Assembly (NCBI GenBank): GCA_005799825.1
Contig: SYFT01000002.1
Location: 1 to 39,369, forward strand
Direction: 5' to 3'
Source of the DNA: Acidobacteriota bacterium
GTDB lineage: Bacteria > Acidobacteriota > Vicinamibacteria > Vicinamibacterales > SCN-69-37
Length of the DNA stretch: 39,369 nt
The notes under the pieces are model-generated. The model had not been told where the DNA came from. It made no database searches and saw only the letters and a list, made by a program, of their open reading frames with translations. The position numbers and the translations under genes were made by a program. This document shows, one piece after another, positions 32,237-39,369 of the stretch; within the stretch, counting starts at the first letter, position 1; every line of letters begins with the position of its first letter.

Positions 32237-34753
32237 GTGGCGGGCCTTGACTACGCGATCATCGGACTTTACCTCTGCCTGATCGTCTGGCTGGGCGCGA
32301 GCTTCGCGAAACGCCAGACGTCGGCGTCCGAGTATTTTCTGATCGGCCGTTCGGTGCCCTGGTGGGCGGTTTGTTTTACCGTGGTGGCCACCGAGACCAG
32401 CACGCTCACGTTCATCGGCATTCCCGCGCAGACTTACGCCGCCTCGGGCAACTTCACGTTCCTGCAACTCGCACTCGGCTACATCGCCGGCCGGTTCATC
32501 GTCTCTGCCATCTTCATTCCGAAGTACTTCGCGCGTGAACTGATGACGTCGTACGAGGTGTTGCACGAGCGGTTCGGCGCCCCGGTGCGCAATCTCGGGT
32601 CCGCGATGTTCCTGCTGACCCGCAGCGCGGCCGACGGCATCCGCCTGTTTGCCACCTCGGCCGTGGTGGCCACGCTCGTGGGCGTACCCATCTGGGGCGC
32701 CGTTCTGGTGCTGGGCATCGCGATGATTGTCTACACCTTCTATGGCGGCGCCTCAGCCGTCATCTGGACCGACGTGATCCAGATGTTCGTGTACCTGGCA
32801 GGCGCGCTCATCGTGTTCTGGTTCGCACTGGCTGGAGTTCCCGGCGGCCTGCGCGAGGTGCTTGATTTCGGTGCGGCGAACGGCCGCCTTGTAATGTTCG
32901 ATCTGCGGCTCGATTTCTTCCGCGCCTACACCTTCTGGGCGGGCCTGGTCGGCGGCGTCGCGCTTACGCTGGCCACGCATGGCACAGACCAGTTCCTGGT
33001 GCAGCGGCTGCTCACTGCCCGATCGCGGCAGCAGGCACAGGTCGGGCTGTCGCTCAGCGGCCTGCTGGTGTTCCTGCAATTCGGACTGTTCCTGTTCATC
33101 GGGGTCACGCTCGCCACGTTTTACCAGCACGTGACGGCACCCACGCTGGCCCGGCCCGACATGCTAATTCCCACGTTTGTGCGCGACTACCTGCCAGCGG
33201 GATTTGCAGGGTTCGTCGTCGCCGCGATCGTGGCAGCGGCGTTGTCTCCGTCGATCAACTCGCTTGCGGCCACCACCGTCAACGACTTCTATCTAAAGTA
33301 CTGGAAACCAGGCGCGAGTGACGCGGACATGCTGCGCGTGGCGCACCGCGCGACGGCAGGCTGGGGCATGGTGCAAATCGGCATTGCATTGTTGGCCACA
33401 CAGCTCAATCAATCGGTGCTCGACGCCGGCCTGGCCGTACTGGGGCTCGGAGCCGGTCCGGTGCTGGGCGCCTTCCTCTTGGCCGTCATGCGCCGCCGCG
33501 TCGAGGCCTGGCCCGTGGCGGTGTCGATGCTCGTCGCGTGGGTCACGGTTTGGTCGGTGTGGGCATTCACTTCGGTGGCGTGGCCCTGGTACGCGGTGAC
33601 GGGCGCGTCAATCACGGTGCTTCTCTCGCTGGCTTCAACGATGGTGTGGCCGGCGCGGCGCCCTGTCGCGGCGCTCCTCGTACTCGGCCTGCTGGGCGCT
33701 GGCGCCTGCGGCCGCGAGGCCGAACCCGAGCCCGCACGCACTGGCGCCATTCAGGTCTCAGTGGAGCCTGCGCGTCTGAATGATCTCCGGCGCATCGTGA
33801 GCGCCCGCGGGGCCGTCACGCCGATGCCCGACGGCGACTTCACGGTGCATGCGACCGAAACGTCCACGGTGGTGGAGTTGCCGCTGGCCGAGGGCAGCGC
33901 CGTCAAATTGGGCGACATTATTGCGCGCTTCGAAGTGCCCAGCCGTGTGGCGGCGATTCAGTCCGCTGAACTAGAAATTGCCCTCGGTCTGACGCAGGTC
34001 GACGCCGCCAGAGCGCGCGTCTCCCGGCTCACCTCGCTCGTGGGACAGGGGCTGGCTCCGCGTGTGGATCTCGACACCGCCCAGGGAGACCTGGCCAGAG
34101 CCCAGACTGAGCTGGGGGCCGCTCGCCAGATTCTGGCGTCCGAACGCGTCGCCGAGGAGCGCGCCACCGTTCGCGCGAAGTTTGATGGTGTGGTCGCGAC
34201 GCGCTGGCACTACACCGGCGACACGGTGCTGGGCACAGGCACGGACCCGGTCATCCGGGTCATCGACCCGACGCGCGTGCAGATCACGGCTGACGTCCTC
34301 GTCCAGGATCTCGGACAGGTCGTGAGTGGCCAGACGGCCAGTGTCACCCCGATGGGCGAAATGCCGATGGCGGCCACGGTCACGCGCGTAACGACGCCAT
34401 CCTCGCCGGACGCGGGCACCGCCCCGGTGACGTTGACCCTGGCCCCCGGCGCCACAAGCCCTCCGGCCGGCACGGCGGTGCTCGCGGAAATCCTGATTGC
34501 GTCGGCGCTCGAGGCGCTTGTGGTCCCCACCGCGGCGATCCAACGCGTCAGCGGCGTGTCATATGTCATGGTGGCCGGCATCGACAATCGCGTGATGCGC
34601 CGCGACGTGCGCGTCGGCCTGACGACGCCGCAGTTGACGCAGATTTTGGCCGGCCTCACGATCGGGGAGTTCGTCATCACCTCAGCGCTGACGGAGATTA
34701 ACGAAGGCGATGTCGTTTCACCTAATCGAGGCGCCTTCGTAATGAGCCGATGA
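32237..34753 (+). CDS. Sodium:solute symporter fused to a periplasmic efflux adaptor
   Basis: This protein of 838 aa joins two unrelated families in one frame. Residues 1 to about 465 are an SSS-family symporter: SASEYFLIGRSVPWWAVCF, ATETSTLTFIG, THGTDQFLVQRLLTARS, AALSPSINSLAA and about 13 membrane helices. At residue 469 (ATG 33641, internal) a fresh signal/lipoprotein-like stretch begins (PVAALLVLGLLGAGACG). It is followed by a complete HlyD/RND-type adaptor with a barrel-sandwich half-motif (VVELPLAEGSAVKLGDIIAR), coiled-coil hairpin and the second half FDGVVATRWHYTGDTVLGTG. No pump gene follows. The ATG at 33641 might also start a separate adaptor. The start is GTG 32237. Loss of a stop codon or a deletion is likely. 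Confidence 0.8.
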   Translation: MAGLDYAIIGLYLCLIVWLGASFAKRQTSASEYFLIGRSVPWWAVCFTVVATETSTLTFIGIPAQTYAASGNFTFLQLALGYIAGRFIVSAIFIPKYFARELMTSYEVLHERFGAPVRNLGSAMFLLTRSAADGIRLFATSAVVATLVGVPIWGAVLVLGIAMIVYTFYGGASAVIWTDVIQMFVYLAGALIVFWFALAGVPGGLREVLDFGAANGRLVMFDLRLDFFRAYTFWAGLVGGVALTLATHGTDQFLVQRLLTARSRQQAQVGLSLSGLLVFLQFGLFLFIGVTLATFYQHVTAPTLARPDMLIPTFVRDYLPAGFAGFVVAAIVAAALSPSINSLAATTVNDFYLKYWKPGASDADMLRVAHRATAGWGMVQIGIALLATQLNQSVLDAGLAVLGLGAGPVLGAFLLAVMRRRVEAWPVAVSMLVAWVTVWSVWAFTSVAWPWYAVTGASITVLLSLASTMVWPARRPVAALLVLGLLGAGACGREAEPEPARTGAIQVSVEPARLNDLRRIVSARGAVTPMPDGDFTVHATETSTVVELPLAEGSAVKLGDIIARFEVPSRVAAIQSAELEIALGLTQVDAARARVSRLTSLVGQGLAPRVDLDTAQGDLARAQTELGAARQILASERVAEERATVRAKFDGVVATRWHYTGDTVLGTGTDPVIRVIDPTRVQITADVLVQDLGQVVSGQTASVTPMGEMPMAATVTRVTTPSSPDAGTAPVTLTLAPGATSPPAGTAVLAEILIASALEALVVPTAAIQRVSGVSYVMVAGIDNRVMRRDVRVGLTTPQLTQILAGLTIGEFVITSALTEINEGDVVSPNRGAFVMSR

Positions 34754-34829
34754 GCCAATTGGGCAATGAGGCAATGGGCTTGTATTAGACGGCCCGTTCT
34801 CCGCCAGTTCCCCAGTTCCTAAGTTTTTA
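34754..34829. repeat. Low-complexity intergenic repeat (CAATGGG/CAGTTCC type)
   Basis: The gap between the fusion gene and the chimeric kinase holds GGCAATG-like units on one side and CAGTTCC-like units on the other. Related text recurs at 38505-38530 and 38998-39040. These look like a degenerate dispersed intergenic repeat; no gene is seen. Confidence 0.45.
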
Positions 34830-35862
34830 GCGGAAGCCTCAGCGCCGCCAGACACCCAACCGCTCCCACACGATTCTCTGGCGTAATTGTCCCTCCGTGC
34901 GCTTCCGCAATCTGGCGGCTGAGCGCGAGGCCGATGCCTGACCCGTTGGGCTTGGTCGTGAAGAACGGCACGAATAGGTTGGCCGTATTCGGCAATCCCT
35001 TGCCCTCGTCGTCCATCGCAATCTCGGCCCAGTCGCCCTGCGTGGACCATCGAACAGCCACCGCACCGTTGGTCTCGAGCGACGCGTCCACGGCGTTGCG
35101 CACGAGATTCATGAGCGCCTGTTCCAGTTGGTCTGAGTCGGCCACCAGGCGGATATCTACCGCTGGTGTCACACGCCCGGGCAAGCGCTTCTCCAGTTCG
35201 ACAATCCGCGTCATAAGATCGGTGACCGACAGCGGCTTCGGCTGGGGCTTCGGCAGCCGGGCCAGCTGCGCGTAGGCCCGCAGGAACCGTCCCAGCGCGC
35301 CCAATCGTTCCTCGATCAGCGACAGCCCCTGCGACACCTCATCGCTGCGGTCAAACCCCGCCGTCCCGGTAGCCCGGTCCGCAGCAGTGCCGGCCGCCCG
35401 GTCAACGATGCGGCGCAGGGAGTGCGCGATCGGCAGATCGCGCTGATGCATTCGCTCGTTTTCTTCCTGCAGCCGGCGGCTCCGGCCCAGGGCGCGCCGC
35501 AGTTCCAACTGGGCCTGGACAGCGACAAGCAGTTTCTCGTCATCCCACGGCTTCTCGATGTAATCGCGTGCCCCGCGCCGCATCGCTTCCCCCGCCCCGG
35601 TCACACTGCTCCATACCGTCATCACCAGCACAGGCAGCGTGGGGTCGATGGCCTTCATCCGATCGAGCAGCGCAAACCCCTCCTGGCCCGATGTCGTAGC
35701 GCGGATGTAGTTGAGATCGATCAGGGCGACGTCGAAATCCGCCCGCTCAAGCGCCGCAATTAGGTCGCGGGGCGACGGTGCCGTCGTGACGTCATATCCC
35801 TCGCCACCTAGCAACAGCTTCAGCGCGTTCAGGACGTCGGACTGGTCATCGGCGACCAGCAC
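34819..35862 (-). CDS. Receiver domain fused to a histidine-kinase C-terminal half (chimera)
   Basis: This protein of about 347 aa has two parts. Residues 1-140 are a receiver domain of the NtrC/NtrX type with DD near the start, Asp49 as phosphorylation site, and Lys in DYIEKPW, followed by the linker LQEENERMHQRD. At about residue 142 (near base 35440) the sequence jumps to IAHSLRRIVDR, which in NtrY-like kinases lies just after the HEIKN phosphorylation box. It then continues through the dimerisation helices and ATPase motifs (LMNLVRNAVDAS, MDDEGKGLP, FFTTKPNGSGIGLALSRQIA). The AAA+ domain of the regulator and the phospho-accepting His of the kinase are both missing. The start is set at GTG 35862; an upstream TTG at 35922 is alternative. 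Confidence 0.75.
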   Translation of the reverse strand: MLVADDQSDVLNALKLLLGGEGYDVTTAPSPRDLIAALERADFDVALIDLNYIRATTSGQEGFALLDRMKAIDPTLPVLVMTVWSSVTGAGEAMRRGARDYIEKPWDDEKLLVAVQAQLELRRALGRSRRLQEENERMHQRDLPIAHSLRRIVDRAAGTAADRATGTAGFDRSDEVSQGLSLIEERLGALGRFLRAYAQLARLPKPQPKPLSVTDLMTRIVELEKRLPGRVTPAVDIRLVADSDQLEQALMNLVRNAVDASLETNGAVAVRWSTQGDWAEIAMDDEGKGLPNTANLFVPFFTTKPNGSGIGLALSRQIAEAHGGTITPENRVGAVGCLAALRLPLKT

Positions 35863-35865
35863 TCG

Positions 35866-35990
35866 CCCTGCGCACGCCGGTCGGCAGCGCCGAAGCGCTG
35901 GTGGATGCCTTGAACGCGGCAATCATCGCCTGGACCGCCGGCCCCGCCCAGGACCATGCCACGTTGATTGTGATCGAACGCGCCCACTGA
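35866..35990 (+). pseudogene. 3' remnant of a SpoIIE/PP2C-type phosphatase
   Basis: On the plus strand a startless frame ends TPVGSAEALVDALNAAIIAW, then GPAQDHATLIVIERAH and TGA at 35988-35990. The ending DxATLIVIER after a helix is characteristic of the C terminus of SpoIIE-type serine phosphatases. The homologous frame disappears at about 35866, where the minus-strand receiver domain begins, so the junction is probably a deletion point. The remnant is followed by TTTTT and a promoter for the methyltransferase. Confidence 0.5.
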
Positions 35991-36008
35991 CGCTCAGCCC
36001 TTTTTCCG

Positions 36009-36028
36009 TATAATGGCCACCAGGGAGG
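36009..36028 (+). promoter_or_regulatory. Promoter and ribosome binding site of the methyltransferase gene
   Basis: The consensus -10 TATAAT (36009-36014) lies upstream of AGGGAGG (about 36022-36028), followed by six bases and ATG 36035. The predicted leader is about 14 bases with a canonical Shine-Dalgarno site. Confidence 0.6.
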
Positions 36029-36034
36029 ATCCGC

Positions 36035-36592
36035 ATGGTGCGCAAGAGTCTCGTTCTCGTCGCGGCGTTGGTTGTGGTCGGCCTGACGCAGGTGGTTCCA
36101 GCCGCGCAGACACGCCCCGTCCTTCGTGATCCGGATGTCATCTTCGTGCCCACGCCGCAAACGGTGGTGGACGCGATGTTGAAGCTGGCGAAAGTCGGCA
36201 AGACCGATGTGGTGTACGACCTCGGGTGCGGCGACGGCCGAATTGTCATCACTGCCGCGAAACAGTTCGGCGCGCGAGGCGTGGGCATCGATATCGACCG
36301 CGCGCGAATCAAGGAATCCAATGCCAATGCGATCGCGGCCGGTGTGACCGACCGCGTGACGTTCATCAACACGGATCTCTTTGCCGACAGCACCAATCTG
36401 AGCGAGGCCACCGTCGTCACGCTCTACCTGCTGCCTTCGTTGAACGTGAAGCTGATGCCGAAGTTGCTGAAAGAACTCAAGCCCGGCACGCGCATCGTGT
36501 CCAACAGCTTCGACATGGGTGAGTGGCAGGCCGAACAGACCCTTGAAGTGGATGGCCGCACGATCTACTTCTGGACGATTCCGAAGTCGTAA
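36035..36592 (+). CDS. Exported class I SAM-dependent methyltransferase
   Basis: This 185-aa protein has a clear signal peptide (MVRKSLVLVAALVVVGLTQV ending near PAAQ) and a compact Rossmann methyltransferase domain. Motif I is VVYDLGCGDGRI at about residues 58-69, motif II is GVGIDIDRARI, and motif IV/post-I segments are INTDLFADS and VVTLYLLPSLN. A signal peptide on a SAM-dependent enzyme is odd because SAM is cytoplasmic, yet proteins of this design recur in acidobacteria and planctomycetes. The target is unknown. The next gene starts 3 bases after its stop, so they form an operon. Confidence 0.85.
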   Translation: MVRKSLVLVAALVVVGLTQVVPAAQTRPVLRDPDVIFVPTPQTVVDAMLKLAKVGKTDVVYDLGCGDGRIVITAAKQFGARGVGIDIDRARIKESNANAIAAGVTDRVTFINTDLFADSTNLSEATVVTLYLLPSLNVKLMPKLLKELKPGTRIVSNSFDMGEWQAEQTLEVDGRTIYFWTIPKS

Positions 36593-36595
36593 TTC

Positions 36596-38500
36596 GTGAC
36601 ATCACCTTCGCAGCCGACCAGCGGCCTCCGGCACTGGTTCACCAAAGAACTGACCGAAAGGCAGGGAGAGCCCCGACGCCCGCATGCGGCGCCTTGGTGG
36701 CAGGTCACCTGTCTGACCGGGGTCGATTATTTTTCAACGCTCGGGTATCAGCCGTCGATTGCGTTCTTGGCCGCCGGCGCCCTGGCGCCGATCGCTACGT
36801 TGGTTCTGGTTCTGCTGACACTCTTCGGCGCGCTCCCGGTGTATCACCGCATCGCGGCACTGAGTCCCCACGGGCAGGGCAGCCTCTCGGTGCTCGAGGA
36901 ACGCCTGCCGCGCTGGAAAGGCAAAGGTGCGGTCCTCGTACTCCTGGGATTCGCGGCCACCAGTTTCATCATCACGATGACACTCTCAGCGGCCGATGCC
37001 ACGGCACACATTATCGAGAACCCGTTTGTGCCCGAATGGGCCGACCATCAAGTGGGCGTGACGCTCCTGCTGCTGATCGCGCTGGGGGCGGTGTTCCTGC
37101 GCGGCTTCAAGGAGGCCATCTGGTTGGCGGTGCTGCTTGTCGTGGTCTATCTCACCGTCAACGTCATCGTCATCGGTTACGAACTATGGCAGATCATCCA
37201 GCATCCGGAGGTCATCACCAGTTGGCGGCAGACGCTGTTCGCGCAGCATGGCAATCCGCTGATGATGGTGCTTCTCGCGGTGGTGTTGTTTCCGAAACTG
37301 GCGCTCGGCCTGTCAGGGTTTGAGACCGGCGTGGCTGTCATGCCACTCGTGGCCGGCGACGGCGACACCGACGAAGAGATTCTCACGTCGCGCGTTCGCA
37401 ACACGCGCAAGCTCCTGACCTCGGCTGCGGTCATCATGAGCATCCTGCTCACCGGCAGTTCGCTTGTGACGACCTTGCGGGTGCCGGCTGAAGCCATGGC
37501 CGCCGGCGGCGAGGCGAGCGGCCGAGCCCTCGCCTTCCTGGCGCATCGCGACCTCGGCGATGTGTTCGGCACCCTCTACGACGTGGCCACGATCGGCACG
37601 TTGTGGTTCGCCGGCGCCTCGGCCATGGCGGGCCTGCTCAACCTCGTGCCGCAATACCTGCCGCGCTACGGCATGGCGCCCGACTGGGCGCGCGCCACTC
37701 GCCCCCTGGTGCTCATGATCACCGTCATGGCGCTGGTCGTGACGATGGTGTTTGACGCTGACGTCAACGCTCAGGGAGGCGCGTATGCCACCGGCGTCCT
37801 GATGCTCATGACGTCGGCGGCAGTCGCCGTGGCCATTGCTCTGCCGCACCGCCGCGCGCGTTATGCGCCAATCGCGGTCGTCTTTGTCTATACAACGGTC
37901 GTCAACATCATTGAGCGGCCCGAGGGCCTCCAGATCGCCACCTGGTTCATCGTCGCCATCATCGGCGCGTCGCTGGTGTCGAGGGTGGCGCGATCGACGG
38001 AACTGCGGATTGAGGGTCTTGAGTACGACGCGATGGCCGAAGAGCTGGTGACCGAAGCCGCGCGACGCCAGTCGCTGCGGATCATCGCCAACCGGCCAGA
38101 TACCGGGAGCCATGACGAGTACGCGCGCAAGCTCGACGAGGCTTTGAGTTCGCATCACCTGCCGTCGGATGCCTTGATTCTCTTTCTGGAGGTCAGGCCC
38201 GGAGACACGTCAGACTTCTCAAACCGGTTGAAAGTCACTGGGGCGGAGGTGGGCGGATTCTACGTCCTGCGCTGCACCAGTCCGGCGATCCCCAATGCCA
38301 TCGCGGGACTGCTGCTCAACCTGCGCGACCGTACGAACACCATTCCCCATGCCTACTTCGGCTGGACCGAAGGTAATCCCTTCACCTACTTGTTGAGGTT
38401 CTTGGCGTTCGGCGAAGGCGACACTGCGCCCGTGTGCCGCGAAGTGTTGCGCCAGGCCGAACCCGACCCCGCCTTGCGGCCGAGGATCCACGTCGGGTGA
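36596..38500 (+). CDS. APC family permease
   Basis: This protein of 634 aa has about 12 membrane helices up to residue 470 and a soluble C-terminal domain of about 160 residues. The N-terminal motif [20 protein letters not shown] is the substrate-site first helix of amino acid/polyamine/cation transporters. Later motifs are [20 protein letters not shown] and [20 protein letters not shown]. The soluble tail ([20 protein letters not shown]-like region, then [11 protein letters not shown]) may be regulatory. The substrate is unknown. GTG 36596 is the start, directly after the methyltransferase stop. The end converges with the Nudix gene, 13 bases away. Confidence 0.82.
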   Translation: MTSPSQPTSGLRHWFTKELTERQGEPRRPHAAPWWQVTCLTGVDYFSTLGYQPSIAFLAAGALAPIATLVLVLLTLFGALPVYHRIAALSPHGQGSLSVLEERLPRWKGKGAVLVLLGFAATSFIITMTLSAADATAHIIENPFVPEWADHQVGVTLLLLIALGAVFLRGFKEAIWLAVLLVVVYLTVNVIVIGYELWQIIQHPEVITSWRQTLFAQHGNPLMMVLLAVVLFPKLALGLSGFETGVAVMPLVAGDGDTDEEILTSRVRNTRKLLTSAAVIMSILLTGSSLVTTLRVPAEAMAAGGEASGRALAFLAHRDLGDVFGTLYDVATIGTLWFAGASAMAGLLNLVPQYLPRYGMAPDWARATRPLVLMITVMALVVTMVFDADVNAQGGAYATGVLMLMTSAAVAVAIALPHRRARYAPIAVVFVYTTVVNIIERPEGLQIATWFIVAIIGASLVSRVARSTELRIEGLEYDAMAEELVTEAARRQSLRIIANRPDTGSHDEYARKLDEALSSHHLPSDALILFLEVRPGDTSDFSNRLKVTGAEVGGFYVLRCTSPAIPNAIAGLLLNLRDRTNTIPHAYFGWTEGNPFTYLLRFLAFGEGDTAPVCREVLRQAEPDPALRPRIHVG

Positions 38501-38513
38501 CAAGCCCCAGCTC

Positions 38514-38987
38514 CTAAGTTCCCAATTTTTCCAGGAGTCGATCGAGTAGCGTCATCTGAGCCGCATTGATGACCCGGCGAGCGTCGTCGATCGCAAAAAA
38601 CGAGACGCGGTCGATTTCTGGTATTTCGATCAGGCGTCCCGAGCGCGGCGGCCACTCGGTGGACGTCAGGTTACTGCAGGCTGCTGCCGGATCGCAGTCG
38701 CCCTCGAAGGCCCAGGCGTACACGGTCTTTCCACTGCGCTGGATGACGCTTCCAAGCGTCAGGTAGGGCGCCTCCGAGTGAAAACCCGTTTCTTCGCGGA
38801 ACTCGCGAATGGCCGCCTCGAGCAGCGTTTCGCCACGATCCACGCCGCCTTTGGGAATCGTCCAGGCGCCCTCGTTCCTGTCGGCCCAATACGGCCCACC
38901 GGGATGCGCAAGCAACACTTCAATACGGATGGACGTTGTGAGGCCTCCGCGGTACAGCAGCAAACCGGCGCTTTCGCGATGGCCCAT
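38514..38987 (-). CDS. Nudix hydrolase
   Basis: This 157-aa protein has a complete Nudix box [20 protein letters not shown] with G at its end, matching GX5EX7REUXEEXGU. Nearby strings [20 protein letters not shown] and [11 protein letters not shown] resemble the NTP pyrophosphohydrolase branch that contains diadenosine polyphosphate hydrolases and MutT-like enzymes. It hydrolyses a nucleoside diphosphate linked to another moiety in the cytoplasm. ATG 38987 follows TAGACT by exactly six bases, a leaderless layout. Confidence 0.92.
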   Translation of the reverse strand: MGHRESAGLLLYRGGLTTSIRIEVLLAHPGGPYWADRNEGAWTIPKGGVDRGETLLEAAIREFREETGFHSEAPYLTLGSVIQRSGKTVYAWAFEGDCDPAAACSNLTSTEWPPRSGRLIEIPEIDRVSFFAIDDARRVINAAQMTLLDRLLEKLGT

Positions 38988-38993
38988 ATGACC

Positions 38994-38999
38994 AGTCTA
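38994..38999 (-). promoter_or_regulatory. Leaderless promoter -10 box of the Nudix gene
   Basis: TAGACT (38999-38994, minus strand) lies six bases before ATG 38987. It is divergent from the promoter of the neighbouring oxidoreductase gene, about 46 bases away. Confidence 0.4.
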
Positions 39000-39044
39000 T
39001 TGGCAATGGGGCAATTCCACAGTTCCGCAGTTCCACACTTCCCT

Positions 39045-39050
39045 TATAAT
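39045..39050 (+). promoter_or_regulatory. Leaderless promoter -10 box of the [2Fe-2S] oxidoreductase gene
   Basis: The consensus TATAAT (39045-39050) is followed by TGCGCC and then ATG 39057. Transcription should therefore start at the A of the start codon. No ribosome binding site is possible. Confidence 0.6.
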
Positions 39051-39056
39051 TGCGCC

Positions 39057-39369
39057 ATGCCGACCACCTTCACCCTCAACGGTAAATCGACTACCGTGGA
39101 TGCCCCGACCGACATGCCATTGCTGTGGGTCCTGCGGGATGTCTTGAACCTCAGCGGCGCGAAGTACGGCTGCGGCACGGGCCAATGCGGCGCCTGCACC
39201 GTGCATTTGCGCGGTCGTGCGGTGCGCTCCTGCCAGACACCGTTGGCCAACGTTGCCGGCGCGGCCGTTGTCACTATTGAAGGCCTCTCGCCGGACGGCT
39301 CACATCCGCTACAGAAGGCGTGGGAAACACTTGACGTCCCGGAGTGCGGCTATTGCCAGACCGGCCAGA
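39057..39369 (+). CDS. (2Fe-2S)-binding oxidoreductase subunit, partial (isoquinoline 1-oxidoreductase alpha-like)
   Basis: The first 104 codons of a small xanthine-oxidase-family iron-sulfur subunit run off the window edge. Visible are [20 protein letters not shown], the first cluster [16 protein letters not shown] with a later Cys in VRSCQTP, the segment [11 protein letters not shown], and the start of the second cluster domain ECGYCQTGQ. The CGYCQxGQ form and the [10 protein letters not shown] string are typical of IorA/aldehyde dehydrogenase small subunits rather than of the 4-hydroxybenzoyl-CoA reductase subunit at 28500-28985. A molybdopterin large subunit is expected just beyond the window. 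Confidence 0.9.
   Translation, partial: MPTTFTLNGKSTTVDAPTDMPLLWVLRDVLNLSGAKYGCGTGQCGACTVHLRGRAVRSCQTPLANVAGAAVVTIEGLSPDGSHPLQKAWETLDVPECGYCQTGQ

Noticed and set aside
37313-38158. Minus-strand open frame opposite the APC permease
   Set aside because: Composition is His/Arg/Asp-rich and domain-free; the plus strand has clear membrane helices.

Overview
The window is GC-rich bacterial DNA with tightly packed genes on both strands. The gene families suggest an acidobacterium, probably of the Vicinamibacteria type: large secreted BNR-repeat and S9 peptidase proteins, DUF885, DUF5777, PorV-like barrels, an NtrX/NtrY-type regulator, and many exported enzymes with alanine-rich signal peptides. This assignment is inference from family composition; no rRNA marker is present.

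Layout. 1-27 is the 3' end of a tRNA (probably Pro), followed at once by a Phd/VapC-type toxin-antitoxin pair (95-784) and a Tat-exported sugar isomerase/epimerase-like protein (832-1824). 1838-2390 is decayed sequence: a PadR-like gene with two compensating frameshifts and a C-terminal remnant. 2390-9611 (minus) holds exported hydrolases and an outer-membrane barrel: S9 peptidase, lipoprotein alpha/beta hydrolase, PorV-like protein and a DUF885 metallo-hydrolase. 9693-10766 contains two genes that have both lost their 3' halves and meet tail to tail. 10770-13349 has a DUF5777 barrel, a small lipoprotein, an RluA-type pseudouridine synthase and a TerB protein.

13572-20008 (minus) is the metabolic centre. 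A selenocysteine-containing formate dehydrogenase catalytic subunit (in-frame UGA followed by a bSECIS-like hairpin) is followed by a NuoE-NuoF fusion, an Fe-S subunit and formate-tetrahydrofolate ligase. Together they could interconvert CO2/formate with NAD(H) and load formate onto tetrahydrofolate. The formate dehydrogenase polypeptide is split and permuted: its N-terminal ferredoxin part and the Fe4S4 motif that belongs next to the Mo cofactor are encoded two genes downstream of the catalytic core.

20113-24919 has a large BNR-repeat protein, an SGNH-hydrolase pseudogene and an endonuclease/exonuclease/phosphatase-family protein. 24983-28985 (minus) encodes a three-subunit molybdenum hydroxylase whose FAD subunit carries the extra four-cysteine cluster loop typical of 4-hydroxybenzoyl-CoA reductase. 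29026-31288 (minus) has a second PIN-toxin operon with a membrane protein. 31345-35990 is scarred: a frameshifted ECF sigma factor, an anti-sigma-like remnant, a symporter fused in frame to an RND/ABC-type adaptor, a receiver domain fused to the back half of a histidine kinase, and a 3' remnant of what looks like a SpoIIE-type phosphatase. 36035-39369 has an exported methyltransferase, an APC permease, a Nudix hydrolase and the 5' part of a [2Fe-2S] oxidoreductase subunit cut by the window edge.

Two themes recur. Several first genes have a TAnnnT box exactly 6 nt upstream of ATG (leaderless geometry). Many genes carry deletions, frameshifts or fusions.
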